NCBI RefSeq assembly: GCF_002860255.1
Contig: NZ_PGVE01000064.1
Location: forward strand, 227,887 to 291,886
Direction: 5' to 3'
DNA: 64,000 bases
Source of the DNA: Neobacillus cucumis
Lineage (GTDB): Bacteria; Bacillota; Bacilli; Bacillales; Cytobacillaceae
Positions 53,422 to 61,788 of the stretch are shown here, in pieces. The position numbers and the translations under genes were made by a program. The notes below the pieces were generated by a model. That model ran no database searches and was not told the DNA's origin. It was given only the letters and a program-made list of their open reading frames with translations. The stretch's first letter is position 1; every line of letters starts with the position of its first letter.

Positions 53422-55041
53422 TTATTTCATCCTTTTAATTAACGTTTGTATTCTAGCCTGCAGCTCCTTAATGCTAAAGGGCTTTGTTACATAATCATCT
53501 GCTCCAAGTGCCAAAGCCTTTTCAATATCTGCCTCACTTCTTCTTCCGGTCAGCATAAGAACATGAATATTATGGCTATATTTTATTTTTTGGACTTTTT
53601 GTAAGACTTCAATGCCATCCATCACAGGCATAACACCATCAATGATTAAAAAATGTTCTCCTTTTTGCTCTAATCTATTAGAATTAAAAAACTGAACTCC
53701 ATCGCCAAATTCCGCTAAGTTTATATCAAATGTTGAAAAATCCATAACGTTTAGAATCCGAATTAACATCGTTCGAATAATTGGGTCATCATCAATGATC
53801 GAAACAAATAACTTCCTTTTTGGTAATTCAACTTTGGAGTTATTTGCATTTTCCACTCGTGCTCTGCCGTTTGTTTTTGCTGCATATAAGGCTTGTTCGG
53901 CCGCCATAATAGCAGTTTCCAGAGAAACTTCTTGGTGGTGAATCGTATAAATTCCTGCTGAAAAAGTAACTAAATGATTCTCTTCTTCTATATGGAATGG
54001 GATACTTGTAAACTTTGTTAACAATCGTGAAACAATTTCAGCAACTTCTATTTGATGGGCATTCTCGAAAATAATGACAAACTTATCTCCCCCATATCTA
54101 AAAACAGTATCTGAACTTCTTGTGTGTTCTTTCAAAAAGGAGGCAAATGCAGCAAGAATTTTATCTCCATGAATGTGGCCTAATGAATCGTTAATCCTTT
54201 TAAAATGATCAAGATCTAAGATAGCAATACTGAATTGTTGTTTATTCCGTTTAATATCCCTTAGGCAGCGATTATATACATCGAGTAAAAACTTACGATT
54301 ATATAGTTGTGTTAGCTCATCCACTAATACAAGTTGATCCAATACTTTCTTTCTCTTTAAATGACGGGAAATGCGAACAGATAATTCTTCTAAATCAATA
54401 GGTTTTTCAATGAAATCTTCGGCTCCCAATTTGTACGCCTTTAATCTTGTCTCCTTTTCATTCATCAGACTAATTATGATTTTTGGAACAAAATGTCGGT
54501 GCGTATGCTTCTCAATATCCTCCAATAACTTAATTCCATTGATTCCTGATAAGTTCGTATCAATAATCACACAGTCTGGATTTAAGTCGTAATATTGAGA
54601 AATGGCCTTTTTAGGATCTGTATTGGCCGCCACCACCCACCCGTTTTGTTCTAGGTGATTTTTGAGAAGAATGAGCATCGAAATATCATCATCAATAATT
54701 TGAATGACCGGTACTCTTTCATCATTTCGACGCTCTTTATGTTGCAGGGCCTCCTTCTCAGAAAAGGTTTCATACTTATCTATCAGGCTGATTAATTCAT
54801 TTAAAAACTTACGGAGCTCTGCTTTTTCCCATATTCGTTCATCTTCCACTTTAATTTGTTCCAAAAGAAGGGCAGAAAGCTGGTGAAGACCCACTAACTG
54901 TAAAGTCCCTGCACTGCCGTGCAGGGAATCCAAAAAACGTAAAACTTCTGAATAGCTGATAGCATTATCTGTTTCGAACCACATGGATAGTTGATTTTTT
55001 ATCTTCTGTATAAGTAAATTTTTATATTTATTTAAGTCCAT
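53422..55041 (-). CDS. Hpt-REC-GGDEF-REC protein with degenerate GGDEF (c-di-GMP receptor candidate)
   Basis: This is a 539-residue cytosolic protein. Residues 1-95 form an Hpt-like domain with H41 in HGSAGTLQLVGL; 112-232 a receiver with acidic DDD near 117-119 and phospho-Asp D161; 235-395 a GGDEF domain; 410-539 a second receiver with D468. The GGDEF motif reads GGDKF (317-321), replacing the catalytic/metal-binding Glu, while the I-site RSSD (308-311) sits exactly five residues upstream. So it probably binds c-di-GMP rather than making it. First gene of the glycosyltransferase operon; ATG 55041 is 11 nt after GAGG (GTG 55053 possible). Confidence 0.87.
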   Translation of the reverse strand: MDLNKYKNLLIQKIKNQLSMWFETDNAISYSEVLRFLDSLHGSAGTLQLVGLHQLSALLLEQIKVEDERIWEKAELRKFLNELISLIDKYETFSEKEALQHKERRNDERVPVIQIIDDDISMLILLKNHLEQNGWVVAANTDPKKAISQYYDLNPDCVIIDTNLSGINGIKLLEDIEKHTHRHFVPKIIISLMNEKETRLKAYKLGAEDFIEKPIDLEELSVRISRHLKRKKVLDQLVLVDELTQLYNRKFLLDVYNRCLRDIKRNKQQFSIAILDLDHFKRINDSLGHIHGDKILAAFASFLKEHTRSSDTVFRYGGDKFVIIFENAHQIEVAEIVSRLLTKFTSIPFHIEEENHLVTFSAGIYTIHHQEVSLETAIMAAEQALYAAKTNGRARVENANNSKVELPKRKLFVSIIDDDPIIRTMLIRILNVMDFSTFDINLAEFGDGVQFFNSNRLEQKGEHFLIIDGVMPVMDGIEVLQKVQKIKYSHNIHVLMLTGRRSEADIEKALALGADDYVTKPFSIKELQARIQTLIKRMK

Positions 55042-55124
55042 TAACTTCTGCACCTCAATCGATCGAAGAGTAAATGAATACTGATTCTAACTACTCTGCT
55101 ATAAGTTTGTGTCTATCTTGAGTG

Positions 55125-55142
55125 TATTATTAATTAATAATA
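55125..55142. promoter_or_regulatory. Perfect AT-rich palindrome upstream of the exopolysaccharide operon
   Basis: TATTATTAATTAATAATA is an exact 18-bp palindrome about 85 bp before the first gene. AGTCGAA at 55157-55163 resembles a Spo0A box (TGTCGAA) at six of seven positions. Either could be regulatory, but AT-rich palindromes are common by chance here. Confidence 0.35.
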
Positions 55143-55221
55143 AATACTACGAAAAAAGTCGAATAAAGGCGAAAAAATTTTAAAAGTGTCACAAATTCTA
55201 GTAAATAAAGAAATAGACATA

Positions 55222-55257
55222 AATAAAAAAGAAGAACTCCCTTTTGAAGTCCCTCTT
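55222..55257 (-). terminator. Terminator of proC
   Basis: On the minus strand AAGAGGGACTTC pairs with GGAGTTCTTCTT through 12 pairs including G-T pairs (55246-55257 with 55229-55241), followed by a T run. Confidence 0.7.
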
Positions 55258-55267
55258 ATAATTAGTC

Positions 55268-56071
55268 CTATCCTAGATTTTTAGCCTTGTCCGAACAGCT
55301 CTCCATTGCAGATATAACTGCCCCCCGGAACTGCTCTCTTTCTAGTGTTACAACTGCTTCAATAGTAGCGCCCCCAGGCGTACAAACTTGATCTTTCAGT
55401 TCTCCGGGATGCATACCTGTTTCTAAAACCATTTTTGCAGCTCCAAGAACCGCTTGTGCTGCCAACCGATAAGATTTATCTCTTGGGATGCCCTGCCGTA
55501 CTCCTCCATCTGCCATTGCTTCTATTAACATATACACATACGCTGGTGAAGAACCACTGATTGACGGAACAGCATCCATTAACTTTTCATCCAACCGCTC
55601 AGTTTGACCAAAGCATTGAAATAATCGTTCGACCGCTAACAGCTCTTCTTCATTAATATGTATATTGGGACAGAGTACACTCATGCCTTCTCCCACTAAA
55701 GAAGGGGTATTAGGCATGGTTCGAACAGCTTTAACGGGGAAGCCAAATAAGGTTTCAATTTCCTCTAATGATATACCTGCCGCAATCGTTACAATGATGA
55801 CTCTTTGCTTTAGATCATTTTTTATTTGTTCGATAAGTTTTGCATGTTGGTCAGGTTTTACTGCTAAAATTAGAATATCAGCAAATCTTGCGACATCCTT
55901 GTTTTGTAATGTGGTAAGTATCCCGTACTTTTCAGATACAGTATGTATAGTCTCTTCAGTAACCGCACTTGCCATAATGTTTTCTCTAGTTATTCCATTC
56001 GCCTTTACCAATCCGGCAATCATGGCTTGAGCCATCTTCCCTGCCCCAATAAAACCAATCTTTTTTGTCAT
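55268..56071 (-). CDS. proC: Pyrroline-5-carboxylate reductase
   Basis: This 267-residue enzyme makes L-proline from pyrroline-5-carboxylate with NAD(P)H. IGFIGAGKMAQAMIAGL is the dinucleotide fold, and the signature region VPSISGSSPAYVYMLIEAMADGGVRQGIPRD with QVCTPGGATIEAVVTLE is diagnostic. I start at ATG 56071, 9 nt after AAGGG; an ATG at 56080 abuts the site. Bacillus often has several such genes (proG, proH, proI), so the exact orthologue is open. Confidence 0.93.
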   Translation of the reverse strand: MTKKIGFIGAGKMAQAMIAGLVKANGITRENIMASAVTEETIHTVSEKYGILTTLQNKDVARFADILILAVKPDQHAKLIEQIKNDLKQRVIIVTIAAGISLEEIETLFGFPVKAVRTMPNTPSLVGEGMSVLCPNIHINEEELLAVERLFQCFGQTERLDEKLMDAVPSISGSSPAYVYMLIEAMADGGVRQGIPRDKSYRLAAQAVLGAAKMVLETGMHPGELKDQVCTPGGATIEAVVTLEREQFRGAVISAMESCSDKAKNLG

Positions 56072-56103
56072 GATATTCATCCCTTAATATTTCATATTAT
56101 TAA

Positions 56104-56141
56104 AATAAAAAAGAGAAGATATTCCAAAGAAATAGCTTCTC
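56104..56141 (-). terminator. Terminator between deoC and proC
   Basis: On the minus strand GAGAAG/CTTCTC (56136-56141 with 56113-56118) is followed by TTTTTTATTTT. Confidence 0.65.
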
Positions 56142-56149
56142 GTAATATT

Positions 56150-56249
56150 TTGGCTCTGTTAATTTGGCTGTTGATTTCCGCTACAGGCGCTCGCTTTCCG
56201 CTCCAATCAACAAAGTATAAAAAACAACAATATCGGTTAATAGAGCCAA
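56150..56249. repeat. Dispersed repeat element with terminal inverted repeats, copy 2
   Basis: TTGGCTCTGTTAA (56150-56162) and TTAATAGAGCCAA (56237-56249) are 13-bp inverted ends with one mismatch. Inside, CTGTTGATTTCCGCT...GGCGCTCGCTTTCCGCTCC...ATCAACA resembles the element at 37856-37916. It looks like a small non-coding MITE-like repeat between deoC and proC. Confidence 0.6.
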
Positions 56250-56267
56250 TAGTTATATTGTAAATTA

Positions 56268-56942
56268 TTAATAGTTGTTATTTGAACGCTCCCCTTTTGC
56301 AATGGAAACACCAGAACTTGCTCCAATGCGGGTAGCTCCTGCTTCTACCATGGCTAAGGCATCTTCACGGCTTCTAACTCCACCTGAAGCCTTGACACCT
56401 ACATTAGGCCCTACTGTTTGACGCATTAAACGAATATCTTCTACTGTGGCTCCACCTGTAGAGAATCCTGTTGAAGTTTTTACAAAATCAGCCCCTGCTT
56501 TAACAGCAAGCTCACACGCTCGAACCTTTTCTTCATTTGTAAGTAAACACGTTTCAATAATTACTTTTACAAGAGCTTTACCTTTTGCAGATTCAACTAC
56601 GGCCCTGATATCTTGTTCAACTAATTTATCATTTTGATCCTTTAGTGCAGCAATATTAATAACCATATCAATTTCATTAGCACCATTTTCAATTGCATTT
56701 TTTGTTTCAAATGCCTTGGTTTCAGAAGTGGATGCACCTAATGGAAATCCAATTACCGTACATACCTTTACTTCAGGAGTATCAGCAAGCAGGTCAGCTG
56801 CTGTTTTAACCCATGTCGGATTTACACAAACTGATGCGAATAAATACTCTTTTGCCTCATTGATAATTTTAATAATTTCTTCACGGCTTGCATCCGCTTT
56901 TAGTAATGTATGATCAATCATCCTGATAATATTTTCAGTCAT
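56268..56942 (-). CDS. deoC: Deoxyribose-phosphate aldolase
   Basis: This 224-residue class I aldolase splits 2-deoxyribose 5-phosphate to acetaldehyde and glyceraldehyde 3-phosphate. It shows [33 protein letters not shown], the Schiff-base lysine in [10 protein letters not shown] and the second conserved lysine in [11 protein letters not shown]. Its C-terminus is short, ending soon after the GASSGVSI phosphate loop, which is usual. The deoR-type repressor gene is directly upstream; nupC and pdp, its partners in B. subtilis, are not adjacent here. Confidence 0.96.
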   Translation of the reverse strand: MTENIIRMIDHTLLKADASREEIIKIINEAKEYLFASVCVNPTWVKTAADLLADTPEVKVCTVIGFPLGASTSETKAFETKNAIENGANEIDMVINIAALKDQNDKLVEQDIRAVVESAKGKALVKVIIETCLLTNEEKVRACELAVKAGADFVKTSTGFSTGGATVEDIRLMRQTVGPNVGVKASGGVRSREDALAMVEAGATRIGASSGVSIAKGERSNNNY

Positions 56943-57077
56943 TATAAAGTCCCCCTTAACGATTTAGTTATACCATTTCCATTCTTTTATGACCTCATAA
57001 CTATAACAAATTAGATGAACATTTGTAAATGAATATGTGAACAAACGTAAACACTTGATTATTTTCCTTAATTCCTG

Positions 57078-58016
57078 CTATTTATCAAGCAGGAATTTAG
57101 CAGTAAATTGATCGGTAATTAATACATTTGCATATTTCCCAATTAAAGCTCCATAAATACCATCTATTTTCTTGGGACCTCCAGCGACCACGATGGAGTA
57201 TTCCTTTTTTCTTAACTCATCAAGATTAACGCCCAAGGTTCTTTCATTCAAACTTTCATTACAAATCTGGCCGTCCTTATCAAAGAACCGCGAACAAATA
57301 TCTCCGACTGCCTTGCCATTAAGTGATTCCATATCATTTTCTGTAAAATAACCTAATTGAAATAATAAAGAGTCTGTATTAATTGAACCAATTGTAAACA
57401 TGGCAATATTAGCCTGCTTACCCATTTCTAATGTTTTCCGAATATGCCGATCTGCCTCCATTGCCTGTTTAACAACCATATGGTCTACAATTGCCGGCAA
57501 GGGGAGATTTAGGGGAGTGGTATGATATGCTTTACCGAAAAGATAAAGAATTTCGGAAGAATAGTTATTCGTTTCTGCATGACTTATCCCGCCTTTAAGT
57601 TGGACAACTTTTACGTTTCTCACAAATTTTTGTTTTAATTCTATTGCCACATGATATAAAGTGGTTCCCCATGTTACCCCAATAATATCGTCATCTTTTA
57701 AAATACTATCAAGATAGTCAGCAGCCTTCTCACCCAGATAGTTTTTTATAATATGGTCTTCATACTGAGGAATAGAAGTTACAACCGCCTTTTTTAATTG
57801 AAACTTTTTTTCTAGTTGAACGGCTAAATTTTCAACATCTTCAGTTGGATCCATTATCTTTATTTGAACAATGCCTTCACTTTTAGCCTGCTGCAACAAA
57901 CGTGATACTGTCGGACGAGACACCCCTAATACCTTGGCAATTTCATTTTGGTTATAATCCAATAAATAATATAGCTTAGCAGCTTCAATGACTTTACTAA
58001 GTTTATCCTTTTCCAA
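57078..58016 (-). CDS. deoR: Deoxyribonucleoside regulator DeoR (SorC family)
   Basis: This 312-residue SorC-type repressor closely follows B. subtilis DeoR as I recall it: helix-turn-helix QNEIAKVLGVSRPTVSRLLQQAKSEG, then the sugar-phosphate-binding fold with IGVTWGTTLYHVA, VVQLKGGISHAETN, GKQANIAMFTIGSI and KAVGDICSRFFDKDG. It represses deoxyribonucleoside use until deoxyribose 5-phosphate binds. The TTG start at 58016 is preceded by AAGGTGAT; GTG 58025 is less likely. Confidence 0.93.
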   Translation of the reverse strand: MEKDKLSKVIEAAKLYYLLDYNQNEIAKVLGVSRPTVSRLLQQAKSEGIVQIKIMDPTEDVENLAVQLEKKFQLKKAVVTSIPQYEDHIIKNYLGEKAADYLDSILKDDDIIGVTWGTTLYHVAIELKQKFVRNVKVVQLKGGISHAETNNYSSEILYLFGKAYHTTPLNLPLPAIVDHMVVKQAMEADRHIRKTLEMGKQANIAMFTIGSINTDSLLFQLGYFTENDMESLNGKAVGDICSRFFDKDGQICNESLNERTLGVNLDELRKKEYSIVVAGGPKKIDGIYGALIGKYANVLITDQFTAKFLLDK

Positions 58017-58107
58017 AAGTATCACCTTAAAATTTTTTATTAATTTTCTATAATTATACCAAATTTCCTACGAGTAATTCATTTTATTTTACATTTGTAA
58101 TTTTTAA

Positions 58108-58127
58108 TTTGAACATTTTTTCAAATA
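58108..58127. promoter_or_regulatory. DeoR-type operator
   Basis: ATTTGAA-N6-TTCAAAT is a perfect palindrome very like the B. subtilis DeoR operator ATTGAACAAAATTTCAAT as I remember it (same 6-bp spacer). It lies between deoR and the divergent MMPL transporter gene. Confidence 0.6.
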
Positions 58128-58244
58128 AATCTAAAACGCATTTCAGTTATGTTAAAGGAAAATTTTACTAGGTAAAACAAGGACAGCAATCTAGTGCCTT
58201 AAGTACATAATAAGGAAATAGTTCCTTTTAAGGAGGTGAATATC

Positions 58245-60419
58245 TTGGGGAGATTAGGGAGCAGCATATACGATAAACGAAAATGGATACTGCTCATTTG
58301 GATTTTTGCTATTCTTATTTTTGGTTTTTTTGCCCTTAAATTACCCACAGTTTTAAGCGGAAATGGGTTCGAGTACAAAGGAGAATACAATCAAACAAGA
58401 AAAATCCTTGAAAAAGATTTTGGTGACCCTAAATCTTCTATTATCCTTGTTTTTGAAAAAGATAAAACAATCAGTGAAAAGGAATTTAAGGAGTTTATTC
58501 AAGACATCTTTAATAAGTTAAATAACTTTGACTCCGCCAAAGATATAATGTCTCCGTTTGACAAAGAAGGAATGTTAAAAAATAAATATGCCTATGGGAT
58601 GCTTACTTTTGACAAAAAGGCAGAGAGCCTCGGTAAAGAAATTACAAACTTGAAAAAGGTGCTTAGAAATAAACATGGGTTAAAGGTCACCATGACAGGG
58701 GAGCCCATTATCGTACAGGACTTAAACGTGGCCAGTCAAGAGGATTTAGCGAAGGCGGAAATGATTGGTCTCCCAATTGCATTAGTCGTACTCGTTCTGG
58801 CATTTGGCGGGCTTATTGCTGCTTCGCTTCCAATTGTTATTGGAGTCGTTTCCATCCTAATCACTATGGGTACTGTTTACTTCTTTAGTTATCATTTCGA
58901 TTTAACAATCTTTATTCTAAATATTGTCCCAATGATTGGTCTTGCCTTAAGTATTGATTTTGCTTTATTGTTCATAAACCGCTACAAAGAAGAGTTGCAG
59001 TCCAAATCCATTCAAGAGGCACTAAATATTACCATAAATACGGCTGGACGATCGATTATCTTTTCCGGACTTTGTGTGTTTATTGGATTATCAGGCCTTT
59101 GGTTTATTAAAATTGACATTTTTCAAAATGTGGCCCTAGGTGGAATGCTAGTTGTCCTAATTGCTGCTATTTCAGCCCTTACTTTGTTGCCGGCATTACT
59201 TGGACTATTAGGAAAAAACATTAATAAACTTAGTGTAATCCCGGTTACGGAACGGGAAAATACTGTATGGCACCAATTGGCAAAAGCTGTGATGAATCAC
59301 CCGATTATCATGGCCGCACTGGCACTTGCCATACTTTTAGCTGGTTTAATACCAGTAAGGCAAATGGTATTAGCCATCCCTGGTACAGATTCCTTACCAG
59401 CCAGGTATCCATCAAGGTTAGCCTTAGAAACTTTTCAAGAGCAATTTATTGCTAAAGAAAAACGAGACGAGAAAAAGGTTACTTTTGTATTAAAAACAAA
59501 AGGGCCTGTAATCCAGTATAGTAACTTTAAAAAAATAAGTCCCATTATTCATGACCTTGAGAAGGATCATCTTGTTCATACTGTTATTTCCCCATTTTCC
59601 GCAACAGGAATAAGGAATGAAAATCAGCTGTACCAATTTCTACAGCATGGTAATGCTGCCCAGCTTACTCCTTTAAAAGAATACTTTTTCCGAGATAATA
59701 AAATGCTTATTGAGGTTTATTTGAATACTGGAGAACATTCAGCGAAAGCAAGACAATGGGTAAAGAATTGGTCACAGAAAAAGCTTGGAATACAGCTCTT
59801 TATTGGCGGCCCAATCAAATTTGAGCAAGAAATTTTTGATGAGATTTATCATAAGGCTCCGTATGGACTTTTATTAATTGTCTTATCGACATTTGTTATA
59901 CTAATGACTGCATTCCGTTCTATATTAATTCCGCTTAAAGCTATCTTAATGAATGTGTTAAGCCTAGGCTGCACCTTCGGAATAGTTGTTTGGATTTTTC
60001 AACAGGGACATTTAGGGACAGCTCCTGTAGATATTGCCTTAATTTTACCTGTTTTTGTTTTTACTCTTGTATTCGGCCTCTCCATGGACTATGAGGTTTT
60101 CCTCATTTCAAGGATACAGGAATTTTATCTTCAATCCGGTGATAATACCTTAGCAACCATTTCCGGGTTAACCTATACTAGTAAAATTATTACCTCTGCT
60201 GCTGCCATAATGATTGTAGTAACTGGGGCATTTGCTTTTACGGGGGTAATGCCGGTTAAGCAGTTAGGGGTAGGTATAGCAATCGCCATTTTTATCGATG
60301 CAACCATTGTAAGAATGGTTCTAGTTCCTGCCCTCATGAAGCTATTGGGTGATTGGAATTGGTGGTTATTCGGCTATCATTTTAAACGTCAACAGAATCC
60401 CAAACGAAAGCCAGCCTAA
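58245..60419 (+). CDS. MMPL-family membrane transporter, YdfJ-like
   Basis: This 724-residue RND-superfamily protein has the same length as B. subtilis YdfJ by memory. One N-terminal helix, an extracellular domain (about 35-165), a helix bundle with GLALSIDFALLFINRYKEEL, a second extracellular domain and a second bundle with VFGLSMDYEVFLISRIQEF; the membrane Asp/Tyr relay pairs are intact. Substrates could be lipids or drugs. TTG 58245 lies 8 nt after AAGGAGG; a GTG at 58236 overlaps that site. Confidence 0.9.
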   Translation: MGRLGSSIYDKRKWILLIWIFAILIFGFFALKLPTVLSGNGFEYKGEYNQTRKILEKDFGDPKSSIILVFEKDKTISEKEFKEFIQDIFNKLNNFDSAKDIMSPFDKEGMLKNKYAYGMLTFDKKAESLGKEITNLKKVLRNKHGLKVTMTGEPIIVQDLNVASQEDLAKAEMIGLPIALVVLVLAFGGLIAASLPIVIGVVSILITMGTVYFFSYHFDLTIFILNIVPMIGLALSIDFALLFINRYKEELQSKSIQEALNITINTAGRSIIFSGLCVFIGLSGLWFIKIDIFQNVALGGMLVVLIAAISALTLLPALLGLLGKNINKLSVIPVTERENTVWHQLAKAVMNHPIIMAALALAILLAGLIPVRQMVLAIPGTDSLPARYPSRLALETFQEQFIAKEKRDEKKVTFVLKTKGPVIQYSNFKKISPIIHDLEKDHLVHTVISPFSATGIRNENQLYQFLQHGNAAQLTPLKEYFFRDNKMLIEVYLNTGEHSAKARQWVKNWSQKKLGIQLFIGGPIKFEQEIFDEIYHKAPYGLLLIVLSTFVILMTAFRSILIPLKAILMNVLSLGCTFGIVVWIFQQGHLGTAPVDIALILPVFVFTLVFGLSMDYEVFLISRIQEFYLQSGDNTLATISGLTYTSKIITSAAAIMIVVTGAFAFTGVMPVKQLGVGIAIAIFIDATIVRMVLVPALMKLLGDWNWWLFGYHFKRQQNPKRKPA

Positions 60420-60498
60420 TTAAATGGGCTCGGATAAATAAGAAAGAAAAAAACATACTAAGGTTACCTTACATCAAGACATGAAGGAGGTAATCTTA

Positions 60499-61611
60499 GT
60501 GACAAAAAGATTGATATCATTTCTGTCTTTTCTCCTTGTTTTCTTTACTTTCGCATCACTTACTGTTGCAGCCGAGACAGGAACAGCCAGTCAGGAATGG
60601 GTGAATTTGCGTATATTGGAAACAACTGATATACATGCGGATTTGATGAATTATGATTACTATCAAACAAAAGTAGACAATCGAATAGGATTGGTCAAAA
60701 CGGCAACACTCATCCGTGAAGAACGAAAGAAAAGTAAGAATACCTTGTTATTTGATGACGGTGACCATTTAAAAGGAAACCCACTCGGAGAATATTTGGC
60801 GAGAATCCGAGGAATGAATAAAGGAAAAACACATCCTGTATATCGGGCATTTAATTATTTAAAATATGATGCGATAGCTATCGGAAATCACGAATTCAAC
60901 TATGGATTAGGCTTTTTAAGGACCGCCTTAAAAGGGGCAAAAATGCCTGTTTTAAATGCGAATGTGTATTCAGTTAAAAAAAATAAACCATATTTTAAAC
61001 CCTATACTATTTTAAAAAGAAATGTAATTGATGAAAGTGGTGAATCACATGTACTAAACATTGGCGTTCTAGCTCTTATGCCAACGCACATTATGAAATG
61101 GGATAAGGCCAATCTTGAAGGAAAAGTGTTTGCAAAACCCATGCTTGAAACAGCAAAGGAATTAGTGCCCATCATAAAAGCCCAGGGGGCAGATATAATT
61201 ATTGCCCTAGCCCATACAGGGATCAGCAGTGAGCCCTATCATTCAGACACAGAGAACGCCGTCTATTACTTAACACAAATACCTGAAATCGATGTGGTGC
61301 TCGCGGGCCATTCACATAGCGTCTTCCCAGGTCAAGTCTATCAAGGGCTTCCCCATACTGATTTAAAGTCTGGATTAATCAATGGAAAACCAGTTGTGAT
61401 GGCTTCTGCCTTTGGGAGCAGACTCGGAATCATTGATCTTAAATTAGGTCATCGGACCGGAAGATGGCAAATAGAATCAAAAAAATCATATACAAAACCT
61501 ATAGCTGACGAGAATGGAAAGTCTCTTGTTAAAACGGATAAAGGTTTATATAAATTAGTCAAAGAAGAACACGAGGAAATGGTGGACTTTATAAAAAAAT
61601 TAGGACTTTAA
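60499..61611 (+). CDS. Secreted metallophosphoesterase, 5'-nucleotidase type, without C-terminal domain
   Basis: This 370-residue protein has a signal peptide and a calcineurin-like domain: ETTDIHADL, DDGDHLKGNP, AIGNHEFNYGLG and VLAGHSHSVFPG. It resembles the N-terminal half of CpdB/YfkN-type 2',3'-cyclic nucleotide phosphodiesterase/nucleotidases, but stops where the substrate-specificity domain should begin (KEEHEEMVDFIKKLGL). So it may be a true one-domain form or a truncated gene. GTG 60499 follows AGGAGG by 8 nt. No wall anchor is visible. Confidence 0.82.
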   Translation: MTKRLISFLSFLLVFFTFASLTVAAETGTASQEWVNLRILETTDIHADLMNYDYYQTKVDNRIGLVKTATLIREERKKSKNTLLFDDGDHLKGNPLGEYLARIRGMNKGKTHPVYRAFNYLKYDAIAIGNHEFNYGLGFLRTALKGAKMPVLNANVYSVKKNKPYFKPYTILKRNVIDESGESHVLNIGVLALMPTHIMKWDKANLEGKVFAKPMLETAKELVPIIKAQGADIIIALAHTGISSEPYHSDTENAVYYLTQIPEIDVVLAGHSHSVFPGQVYQGLPHTDLKSGLINGKPVVMASAFGSRLGIIDLKLGHRTGRWQIESKKSYTKPIADENGKSLVKTDKGLYKLVKEEHEEMVDFIKKLGL

Positions 61612-61670
61612 CTGTTTGATAATTGTGGTAAGGTAAAGAATAGCTGGTAAACAAACATCGGAAAAGTCTC

Positions 61671-61699
61671 TTTACATCACATGGATAGTTTTATACAAT
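61671..61699 (+). promoter_or_regulatory. Promoter of the ArsB/NhaD-type gene
   Basis: TTTACA (61671-61676) and TACAAT (61694-61699) are 17 bp apart; the start would be near 61706, upstream of an intrinsic terminator. Confidence 0.5.
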
Positions 61700-61730
61700 A
61701 AAACATATAATATTTGTGTTTATTTATGGT

Positions 61731-61757
61731 GGAGTCTGACAAAGCAGGCTCCTTTTT
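61731..61757 (+). terminator. Terminator in the leader of the ArsB/NhaD-type gene
   Basis: GGAGTCTG/CAGGCTCC (61731-61738, 61745-61752, one T-G pair), followed by TTTTT. It lies about 30 nt before the transporter SD, so it either ends the upstream transcript or acts as an attenuator. Confidence 0.65.
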
Positions 61758-61788
61758 GCATTTTTACATAAGGAGTAGTGGTTCGTAC

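Noticed and set aside
61714..61788. Upstream extension of the ArsB/NhaD-type protein by 25 residues
   Set aside because: The added residues are hydrophilic, unlike the family start, and are encoded by the terminator hairpin.
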